A stretch of DNA of 7,339 nt, taken from positions 1-7,339 of the forward strand of contig NZ_JBQHTM010000084.1 in assembly GCF_052065695.1 (NCBI RefSeq). Reading direction: 5' to 3'. Below, piece by piece: positions 1 through 5,627 of the stretch (the stretch's first letter is position 1; each line of letters starts with the position of its first letter). Below the pieces are notes generated by a model, which was given only the letters and a program-made list of their open reading frames with translations, ran no database searches and was not told where the DNA came from. The translations under genes were made by a program, and so were the position numbers. The DNA is from Intestinimonas sp052065695 (GTDB taxonomy: Bacteria; Bacillota; Clostridia; Oscillospirales; Oscillospiraceae).

Positions 1-23
1 GTAAATGTTTCCTGTTTCTTCAT
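1..23 (-). CDS. transposase, N-terminal fragment (cut by window edge)
   Basis: An ATG at 23-21 on the minus strand opens a frame reading MKKQETF before the window ends. A GGGG directly precedes the ATG and can act as a weak ribosome binding site, as is common for transposases expressed at low level. The start resembles IS5-family transposases, but only seven codons are visible, so neither the DDE catalytic residues nor the frame beyond them can be checked. A second possible start upstream in another frame (MWDNNTINAM...) is also open to the window edge and cannot be excluded. Confidence 0.4.
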
Positions 24-106
24 CCCCATACACCACCATTGCGTTGATAGTGTTATTATCCCACATCCGGAGCCTTTATGGTAGTGCGGATTAAATCAGA
101 GATTCC
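1..106 (-). mobile_element. 5' end of an IS5-family-like insertion sequence (left copy, partial)
   Basis: This segment is a perfect 106-bp inverted copy of 7233-7338. Read on the minus strand it begins GGAATCTCTGATTTAATC, a plausible terminal repeat, and after about 83 bases reaches an ATG whose product begins MKKQETF. Many IS5-family transposases start this way (a short K/R-rich stretch, then TFxD). The inner border carries TTAG (CTAA on the minus strand), which fits the YTAR target sequence known for the IS5 group. The rest of the element lies outside the window, so the family call rests on seven residues, the end sequence and the target site. It may instead be another repeated element. Confidence 0.6.
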
Positions 107-110
107 TTAG
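107..110. repeat. TTAG target-site sequence at inner border of left IS copy
   Basis: The four bases next to the left inverted copy are TTAG, and the same TTAG borders the right copy at 7229-7232. TTAG and its complement CTAA both fit YTAR, the preferred and duplicated target of IS5-group elements. The outer partner of the duplication lies outside the window, so a true duplication is inferred, not seen. Confidence 0.5.
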
Positions 111-3100
111 GTGTCCTCCTGACTGTTGTCGCTCTTGAGCTCGATGAGGGGCAGGGAGCCCGGGTCCTGGGCGGTGCCGTCCCCGCCGTCGGGGAAGGGC
201 AGCCACAGGGTGCGGCTGGTGAGCCGCTTGCTGCCGGTGTCGCCGGGCACGTCGGTGCGGTAGAAGTTGATGCGGATCTCCAGTGGGTAGGCGTCGGTGA
301 CGCCGCTCTGGGCGTTGAGGGCCTTTTCGGCCTCCAGATCGGGCACGAAGAGGAGGAAACCGTCGCTGGTGTCGCTGACCGCCCCGTCGGCGGGGATCTC
401 GGCCAGGAGCAGACCGTAGCCGTTCATGGGCCGGGTGACGGTGGTGACGCTGCCGGCCTCGGCGGTGGTGTTGTAGACCGCCTCTACCTCCACGTAGTTG
501 TAGCGGGGATCGCCCCGGTAGGTGCCCAGGATGACCAGGGTGCCGGCCTCGATGACCTCGCCGTCGCCGTAGTGGTAATCGTCGGACAGGATGCCCACGG
601 CGGCGCCGTCGTAGAAGTCCACCCGGTCGCCGGGGTAGTCCAGCAGCTCCACGCGGGCCTCCTCCGGGATGCCGGTGAGCTCCAGCACGGCGGCGTCGTA
701 GGTCCAGATGCGGGTGTCGGAGGGATCTGCCCCCGGCTTGGTAAAGTAGGCCGTCACCGTGTCGCCGGACAGGGTGCCCTCCTTGGCGTCGGTCCAGTCC
801 TCCGCCTGGGCGTCGGCCTTCACCCGCATGGTGTAATGGCCACTGAGGTCGCCGCCGGTGACCTTGATGCCGGTGACGGGGACGGCGCCGCCCTGCATGG
901 TGATGGTGACGGTCTCGCCGGACCGCTTCAGGTCGTAGAGGGCGGGATCGATGGTCTTGTCATAGGCCACCCGGACCTCGTCAGCCTCCGCCTCGGCGCC
1001 CAGGTTGCCCAGCTTGTCCACGGGTACCACGGAGTAGGTGTAGGTCAGGTTGTTGGCGGCGCCCAGATCGTCCACGTAGACCTCCCCGGTGGTGAAGCCG
1101 ATGGCGGTGCCGTTCCTGCGGATCTCGTAGCCCAGGATGTGGTCCTGGTCGGTGTGGGTAATGGTCAGGGTCACCTGGGAGCCCTCCACGGCGGCGGTAA
1201 CGGCCGCCTCGCCGCGGGCAGCGGCGCCGTTTTCCAGGCGGTAATTCCGGGCGGCGTCATTGAGGTACCAGATGGCCCGCTCCTCGGCGGGGTAGTCGTC
1301 CAGAATGGCCTTTACGGCAGGGCTGAGGGTCATGCCCCAGCGGGTGAAGAAAGCGGTGAGGTCCCGGTCGGCTACCTGGGCGGCGATGAGGGCAAAACGC
1401 TCGTCGTAGCTGTAGCCGCTGTACGCGCCGGACTTCCACAGCCGGAAGAACTGGTTGTAGAAGGCCATGGGCTCCTCCGCCCCGTCGTAGGCCAGGTGGA
1501 GCTGCCAGTACATACCCAGCTGGACAAAGACGTTGTTGGCGGTGCCGGGACGGGCCTGGGCCACCTTATGAAAGATGTCCGCCCAGCGGCCGTCGGCGGT
1601 GAGCCGGGTGGAGAGGGTCATGGCCTCCCCGTCCCAGGCCTGGGCGGCCAGGGAATAGAGGTTGTTGGTACACTCGGCCTTACCCAGCTTGTCCATGTTG
1701 TGGCCGATCTCGTGGGCGATGCCCCAGCCGAAGAGGCCATTTTCCGGCTCCCCGGCGGTCTTGGCGGCGGGCTTGCCCTGGACCAGGGCGGCGGTGGAGC
1801 CGTACTCCACGCCGATGTGCGCCCCGGCGGCGTACATGAAGGCGCCGGCGAACATGCGCATGTAACGGATGTTCTGGCGGGTGGTCATGGGATAGCGGTA
1901 GGTCTCCAGGTCGGCATCGGCACCGATGATGCCCTGGACCTGGTTGACCACGAAGAGCTCCTCCTCCCAGGCCAGCACGTTCTGGTACATGGTCTCCACC
2001 ATGGCGTTTTCGTCGTGGTTCACGCCCCTCAGACCGGCCAGGACCTGATCGGCGGGCAGGGACAGGAGGACGCTGGGGGTGGAAATCTCGGTGGCGTTGC
2101 GGACGTCGGTGGTGAGGGCGGCGCCGGTGAGGCCGGAGACGTAGGTCTCCAGGGCCTGGACGTAGGCCCGGATGGCGTCCTTGCGGGCGCTCTCGCCCAT
2201 GTTATACCAGCCGGACAGCTCCAGCACCGGCATCTGCCAGACGTTGACGGCGTTGCGGATCTGAATCTGGATGTCCTCCGGCCGGTCCCCGGCGTAGGTC
2301 AGGTAAAATACGCCGCCCCGGGTGTCCTTCAGGGAGCCGATCTCGGGCACAGTGATGTAGTTGCGGCCGTTTTTCAGCTCGATGGGGCTGCCCTTCCACA
2401 CGCCGGACTCGCCGTAGAACTGAGTGGGCACCACATAGACGGGGGCGTCGCCGGGCAGGTCGGCGTAGATGGCCACGGTGGCGCCCGCCTTGGCGGTGAT
2501 GCCCAGGGGCTGGAGGGCGCTGGCGGTCTGACCGGCGGCCTGATCGCCGGCGGCGGAGGCCGAGCGGCTCTGGAAGTCGTTCTTCACCAGGGCCAGGGCG
2601 TTGTCCTTGCGCTCCAGCAGGGCCTGGGCCAGGTCCAGCTCGTCCTTCAGACGGGCGCGGTCCAGGTAGAAGCTGCTCAGGACGCTCAGCCGCTCCCGCA
2701 GGGCGGTGATGTCGCCCTGCTCAACAGCGCCATTGAGGGCGGTAAAGGAGCCGTTTGCGAAGAGGGCGGCGATGTCGTTGCTGAGGGTGTTGCTCTTGTA
2801 GAAGGCGATCTCGGAGATACTCACCCGGGGACCGCCCTCCATCTCGTTGAGGGCAATGGTGAGACTGTGCACCCCCTTGAGCTCGGGGAAGGCCAGGACT
2901 ACATAGTTGTCAGCGGTGATGCTGCCGGCGGAGAGTCCTTCGGCGGTGTAGATCACTTCACCGGCGGCGTCCCGGGCTGTCATGTTGAAGGTCTTGATGC
3001 GGCCCTTGTACCGGGCGTCGAGATAGGGCACCACCAGTACATAGTTCATATCATAGGAGCCGTCAAAGGTATAGGTGATGTTGCTGGAGGTCCAGTAGTC

Positions 3101-4948
3101 CCGGGCCACCCAGTAGGTGTTGGGGTCGCCGTCGGTGAGGTGGGTGGTCACGTCGAAGTTGGGGCAAAGGCTCTTATTTACATTAGAGGGGACCTCCATG
3201 ACGATGGAGGTGACGGAGCCGTTGTCAATGCGCCCGTCGGTGGGCAGCACCGGCATGTCGAAGGCCTCCTTTTTGGGGGTGCCCAGGGCCACGGCGGAGA
3301 GGGGGCCTACGCCCCGGAGGTTGCCCGCCTTCACCGCCACCTCGTACTCGGTACCGTTGGTGAGGCCGGTGATCACGGTGCCGGTGGAGGCAATGTCGCC
3401 GCCCCAGCGCCGGAAGTCGCTCTCCCCTTTTGCCCGGTAGAACACCTGGTAGTAGGTGGCGTCCTTGGTGGAGCCCCAGGTCAGGCGCAGGGCGGTGTCG
3501 GCGGCCTCCACCAGAAGGTTGGAGGGGGCGCCGGGGGCGTTGGCGGGGACAGGCACGGCGGAGATCACTGCCGAGGGGGTGCCGCTCCAGCCGTCGCTGG
3601 AGGCGGTCACCTGGAAGTAGTAGGTCTGGTTGTTCTTCAGCCCCGAGAGGGTGGCCTTGTTGGTGCTCACCGACAGGCTCTGGCTCAGGCTGTTCCGGTC
3701 CTGGCCGTAGGAGACGGTGTAGCCGGTGACGTTTTTCACGCTGTCCCACACCAGCTTTACCTCCCCGTCGCCGGTGGCGGCGGACAGGCCCTTCACCTGG
3801 GTGTCGGCCTGGATGGCGTCGGAGACGATGTCCTTGAGAAACTGGATCTGGGTCACGGCGGCAAACTCCGGGGTCCCGCCGGTCTGGCCCTCCACCTTGG
3901 TGACGGTGATGGTGACCTTGGTCACGGCCACCTTCTTGCCCAGGTTGATGGAGATGACGCTCTGCCCGGCGGTGCGGCCGGTGGCGTGGACCCCGTCGGG
4001 GGCGGAGATGTTGAAGGGGACGGTCATGGTGCCGCCGCCCTCCAGCTCCACCAGGGCGGAGCCCGCCTGGATGGCCCCGTCGGAGGCGGGGGTGGTGATG
4101 GTAATCTCGCTCATCTCGGTGGGCTTGTCCAGGGCGATGGGGAGGGCGAGCTCACTTTTGCCCTGGGCGGGGGCCAGAGTGACGGTGCTCCCGCCGGTGA
4201 AGAGGTCGTCGGCAGTGCCGCCGGTAAAGGTCACAGCCCCCTCCTCCACGGTGGTGCGCACGATGGCGGCGGTGGAGAGAATTTGGGGATCGCCATCCAG
4301 GCCCACCATCTTATTGATATAGGAGAGGTCGGTGATATCTACCACCCCGTCGCCGTTGAGGTCGTAGGTGTCCAGGGCGCCGGTTTTTCCAAGCTGGGCG
4401 TCCATGGCGTCCCGGTCGGCGGCGGTGACGGCGCCGTCGCCGTCCACGTCGCCCAGGGCAAAGCTGCCGTTGCCGGTGCTCATGAGTACGTGCTGGGAGT
4501 AGTTCTCCAGTTCCACAGGGGTGGTGCAGGTGGTATAGCCCCTGCCGGAGAGGGACAGGGCATAGTCCCCGGTGGGTAGGCCGTCCAGGGTCACCTGGTA
4601 GTAGCCGATCTGGCGCTCGGTGGTGAGGGGGACGCCGTGGATGTTCTGTGCCTCCACCGAGACAGCCAGGCCGTCAGTGCCTTGGGAGGTGCCGTCGGAC
4701 AGGGAGACGGTGATGGCCCTGCCGCTGCCGGTCAGGGTCAGCCGCAGGTCCCGGTCGGCCACCTCGTCGGCCTGCTGGGGCAGGTCAAAGCGGACGGTGA
4801 GGGCGATGGAGCCTGTGGCGGCATCCGATGCACGCTCCGCCCCGGCCGCAGCGGCGGGGACGGGGTATCCTATCGTACAGAAAGAGCCAGTCAGGGCCAG
4901 GCTCAAAAGCCCGGAAACGGCTCTGCGAAGGTGGTTCGATCTGCTCAT
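107..4948 (-). CDS. secreted M60-like (enhancin/mucinase) metallopeptidase with dockerin, FnIII and F5/8-type modules
   Basis: A 1613-residue exported zinc metalloprotease, probably cutting O-glycosylated host proteins such as mucin. Residues 1-36 form a signal peptide (basic start, hydrophobic core, AAAAG end). Residues 166-216 are a type I dockerin with two calcium loops (DVDGDGAVTAAD and DLNGDGVVDITD). Residues 230-372 look like a beta-rich module. About 384-468 and 474-558 are fibronectin type III domains, and 565-718 is an F5/8 type C (CBM32-like) module. Residues 815-1240 are the M60 region: HEIGH at 1079-1083 supplies two zinc histidines and the catalytic Glu, and Glu1092 in AECTNN is the probable third ligand. 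A further FnIII-like module lies at 1246-1330; 1331-1600 is beta-rich and unassigned. There is no LPXTG motif or C-terminal membrane segment. The start at 4948 has AGGAG 11 bases upstream and precedes the signal peptide; a frame extending to 5044 would run through the promoter. The substrate is inferred from the family. Confidence 0.88.
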   Translation of the reverse strand: MSRSNHLRRAVSGLLSLALTGSFCTIGYPVPAAAAGAERASDAATGSIALTVRFDLPQQADEVADRDLRLTLTGSGRAITVSLSDGTSQGTDGLAVSVEAQNIHGVPLTTERQIGYYQVTLDGLPTGDYALSLSGRGYTTCTTPVELENYSQHVLMSTGNGSFALGDVDGDGAVTAADRDAMDAQLGKTGALDTYDLNGDGVVDITDLSYINKMVGLDGDPQILSTAAIVRTTVEEGAVTFTGGTADDLFTGGSTVTLAPAQGKSELALPIALDKPTEMSEITITTPASDGAIQAGSALVELEGGGTMTVPFNISAPDGVHATGRTAGQSVISINLGKKVAVTKVTITVTKVEGQTGGTPEFAAVTQIQFLKDIVSDAIQADTQVKGLSAATGDGEVKLVWDSVKNVTGYTVSYGQDRNSLSQSLSVSTNKATLSGLKNNQTYYFQVTASSDGWSGTPSAVISAVPVPANAPGAPSNLLVEAADTALRLTWGSTKDATYYQVFYRAKGESDFRRWGGDIASTGTVITGLTNGTEYEVAVKAGNLRGVGPLSAVALGTPKKEAFDMPVLPTDGRIDNGSVTSIVMEVPSNVNKSLCPNFDVTTHLTDGDPNTYWVARDYWTSSNITYTFDGSYDMNYVLVVPYLDARYKGRIKTFNMTARDAAGEVIYTAEGLSAGSITADNYVVLAFPELKGVHSLTIALNEMEGGPRVSISEIAFYKSNTLSNDIAALFANGSFTALNGAVEQGDITALRERLSVLSSFYLDRARLKDELDLAQALLERKDNALALVKNDFQSRSASAAGDQAAGQTASALQPLGITAKAGATVAIYADLPGDAPVYVVPTQFYGESGVWKGSPIELKNGRNYITVPEIGSLKDTRGGVFYLTYAGDRPEDIQIQIRNAVNVWQMPVLELSGWYNMGESARKDAIRAYVQALETYVSGLTGAALTTDVRNATEISTPSVLLSLPADQVLAGLRGVNHDENAMVETMYQNVLAWEEELFVVNQVQGIIGADADLETYRYPMTTRQNIRYMRMFAGAFMYAAGAHIGVEYGSTAALVQGKPAAKTAGEPENGLFGWGIAHEIGHNMDKLGKAECTNNLYSLAAQAWDGEAMTLSTRLTADGRWADIFHKVAQARPGTANNVFVQLGMYWQLHLAYDGAEEPMAFYNQFFRLWKSGAYSGYSYDERFALIAAQVADRDLTAFFTRWGMTLSPAVKAILDDYPAEERAIWYLNDAARNYRLENGAAARGEAAVTAAVEGSQVTLTITHTDQDHILGYEIRRNGTAIGFTTGEVYVDDLGAANNLTYTYSVVPVDKLGNLGAEAEADEVRVAYDKTIDPALYDLKRSGETVTITMQGGAVPVTGIKVTGGDLSGHYTMRVKADAQAEDWTDAKEGTLSGDTVTAYFTKPGADPSDTRIWTYDAAVLELTGIPEEARVELLDYPGDRVDFYDGAAVGILSDDYHYGDGEVIEAGTLVILGTYRGDPRYNYVEVEAVYNTTAEAGSVTTVTRPMNGYGLLLAEIPADGAVSDTSDGFLLFVPDLEAEKALNAQSGVTDAYPLEIRINFYRTDVPGDTGSKRLTSRTLWLPFPDGGDGTAQDPGSLPLIELKSDNSQEDT
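4304..4453 (-). other. dockerin type I domain coding segment in the M60 protease
   Basis: Residues 166-215 of the protease contain two EF-hand-like calcium loops about 29 residues apart. The ligand positions are D167/D169/D171/D178 and D196/N198/D200/D207, each followed by a short helix (AMDAQLGK and LSYINKMVG). This is the duplicated pattern of dockerins, which bind cohesin modules. No cohesin is recognisable in this window. The domain sits near the N terminus, whereas dockerins are usually C-terminal. Confidence 0.85.
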
Positions 4949-4959
4949 CTCTTTTCTTT

Positions 4960-4964
4960 CTCCT
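4960..4964 (-). promoter_or_regulatory. ribosome binding site of the M60 protease
   Basis: AGGAG on the minus strand lies 11 bases upstream of the ATG at 4948-4946, separated by a purine-only AAAGAAAAGAG stretch. The spacing is slightly long, but it supports this ATG over the upstream in-frame ATG at 5044, which lacks a comparable site. Confidence 0.6.
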
Positions 4965-4977
4965 ATCACGGTGTTGT

Positions 4978-5004
4978 CCCGGGCCGGTAAGACCCGGCCC
5001 TGGG
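4978..5004 (-). promoter_or_regulatory. 5' leader stem-loop of the protease mRNA
   Basis: Seven paired bases, GGGCCGG (4981-4987) and CCGGCCC (4994-5000), enclose a six-base loop. Three more pairs (4978-4980 with 5002-5004) follow a single bulged base. The predicted transcript starts near 5008, so the hairpin would begin within a few bases of the mRNA 5' end, leaving about 30 unpaired bases before the start codon. It has no T-tract and is not terminator-like. Stem-loops at the extreme 5' end are known to stabilise some mRNAs (for example the Bacillus aprE leader); that role is inferred here. Confidence 0.5.
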
Positions 5005-5014
5005 CAGCCTCGTG

Positions 5015-5044
5015 ATTATAGCGAATCCCCGCCCCAAAATACAA
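5015..5044 (-). promoter_or_regulatory. sigma-70/sigma-A type promoter of the M60 protease
   Basis: On the minus strand a perfect TATAAT (5020-5015) is preceded at 18 bases by TTGTAT (5044-5039), a weak -35 matching three of six consensus bases. A strongly A/T-rich tract (about 5035-5095) lies just upstream and could act as an UP element. Transcription would start near 5008, giving a leader of about 60 bases. Confidence 0.55.
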
Positions 5045-5250
5045 CCAAAAAACGGTTACAAAATATTTTCATCAAATACGTAAGAATTATTTTTTGTGAC
5101 TGTCTACTTCTGGTGAAAACCCTACAAATTTACTATGTCTCTTTTGCCAAGGGCGGAGATGCCTGACCCGTAGGCGCGGACCGAACATGAGGCCGGACCG
5201 GGCGTCATATAGTGGAACTGTGCAAGACACCCCGTTGTGGGGGAACCAAT

Positions 5251-5257
5251 AAGGAGG
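5251..5257 (+). promoter_or_regulatory. ribosome binding site of the deacetylase fragment
   Basis: AAGGAGG, a near-perfect anti-16S match, stands 8 bases before the ATG at 5266. A closer ATG at 5261 opens only a two-codon frame (ATG GAA TGA) overlapping the real start, so 5266 is chosen. Confidence 0.75.
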
Positions 5258-5265
5258 CGTATGGA

Positions 5266-5466
5266 ATGAAATTGTACCTGATCCGGCGGCGGGTCTTTAC
5301 GGTGGGGCTGTGTCTGCTGGCGGCGGCGGCCATGCTCTACGTGGTGAACCACCCGGCCATCGTGGGGGCGTCGGCCACCACCCGGCAGCTGCCCATCTAC
5401 TGTGTGGCCCAGGATCAGAAGGTGGCCTCTCTCACCTTTGATGCCGCCTGGGGTGATATAAAATAG
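5266..5466 (+). pseudogene. polysaccharide deacetylase (PdaB-like, sporulation type), truncated after its first catalytic motif
   Basis: The 66-residue product begins with a basic start (MKLYLIRRR), then one membrane-spanning or signal segment (about residues 10-27), then a short extracytoplasmic stretch ending in VASLTFDAAWGD. TFDxxWG is the first NodB-homology motif as it appears in PdaB-type deacetylases (TFDISWG in Bacillus), which act on peptidoglycan during sporulation. Family members are usually about 230-260 residues, so some three quarters, including the metal-binding histidines, are missing. After GGT GAT the frame runs into ATA AAA TAG, and this stop lies within the left arm of the hairpin at 5463-5497. 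The strong ribosome binding site and intact start show that this was a real gene. Loss by rearrangement or by an assembly join are both possible. Confidence 0.75.
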
Positions 5467-5497
5467 CGGTACCTGGGATAGTCCCAGGTACCGCTAT
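5459..5497 (-). terminator. intrinsic terminator, perfect 16-bp stem
   Basis: The arms 5463-5478 and 5482-5497 pair perfectly over 16 bp with a three-base loop. On the minus strand the stem is followed by TTTTAT, giving the GC-rich-stem-plus-U-run form of a Rho-independent terminator. It would end transcripts from the regulator, whose stop is about 130 bases upstream, and any short RNA started in between. On the plus strand no T-run follows, so it looks one-directional. Confidence 0.7.
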
Positions 5498-5536
5498 ATA
5501 TCCGAATGCGCGATTGCCGTCGGCGGAGCTGTTCAC
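5459..5536 (-). ncRNA. candidate small RNA of about 78 nt
   Basis: A promoter-like sequence (see 5543-5571) would start a minus-strand transcript near 5536 that ends at the strong terminator around 5459. No start codon with a ribosome binding site is seen in it. The 5' part carries the CCGCCGACGG arm of an inverted repeat and the 3' part is the terminator hairpin. Its last bases would overlap the broken 3' end of the deacetylase frame in antisense. It matches no RNA family I recognise. The promoter could be a chance match, with the stretch simply being the regulator's 3' untranslated region. Confidence 0.3.
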
Positions 5537-5581
5537 GGAGCAATCATACCAATCTCTTCCCCAAAATGCAACCGCCGACGG
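5517..5581. repeat. 10-bp inverted repeat with a competing hairpin in the regulator 3' region
   Basis: CCGTCGGCGG (5517-5526) and CCGCCGACGG (5572-5581) are exact inverted copies 45 bases apart. A second possible pairing, GATTGC (5512-5517) with GCAATC (5540-5545), continuing as CGT with ACG after a two-base bulge, uses part of the left arm, so the two folds exclude each other. Function is unknown. Confidence 0.45.
5543..5571 (-). promoter_or_regulatory. possible sigma-70 promoter driving the candidate small RNA
   Basis: On the minus strand TTGCAT (5571-5566) and TATGAT (5548-5543) are exactly 17 bases apart, and the -10 is preceded by TGG, an extended -10 (TGn) element. The -10 matches five of six consensus bases and the -35 three of six. 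No coding gene starts downstream before the terminator. Confidence 0.35.
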
Positions 5582-5627
5582 ACTGTGAGGAGAGTCTGTC
5601 ATTTTGAGGGCATCGGGTTCCGGTATC

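Larger units (their letters stand above)
4949..5265. other. divergent intergenic region between the protease and the deacetylase fragment
   Basis: This roughly 317-bp region separates two diverging genes. The left third holds the protease ribosome binding site, leader stem-loop and promoter. The middle (about 5035-5140) is strongly A/T-rich. The right part (5141-5250) is GC-rich; I see no convincing promoter, RNA gene or coding frame in it, only a small CCCC/GGGG hairpin near 5231-5243 and the ribosome binding site at its end. A weak TACTAT at 5131-5136 could be a -10 for the plus-strand gene, but its -35 is poor. Confidence 0.5.

Noticed and set aside
572..4579. A 1335-codon open frame on the plus strand opposite the protease gene
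   Set aside because: It is rich in Gly, Val, His and Ala in a low-complexity way, has no recognisable domain, signal or ribosome binding site, and is explained by the strong GC bias of protease codons, which removes stops on the opposite strand. The minus-strand frame carries all the domain motifs.
4949..5044. Upstream in-frame start of the protease at 5044
   Set aside because: It would add 32 residues before the signal peptide, translate through the predicted promoter and leader hairpin, and lacks a ribosome binding site. The ATG at 4948 directly precedes a good signal peptide.
5122..5352. Short minus-strand open frame over the deacetylase start
   Set aside because: It lies opposite the deacetylase coding sequence and its ribosome binding site, has no such site of its own and no recognisable content.
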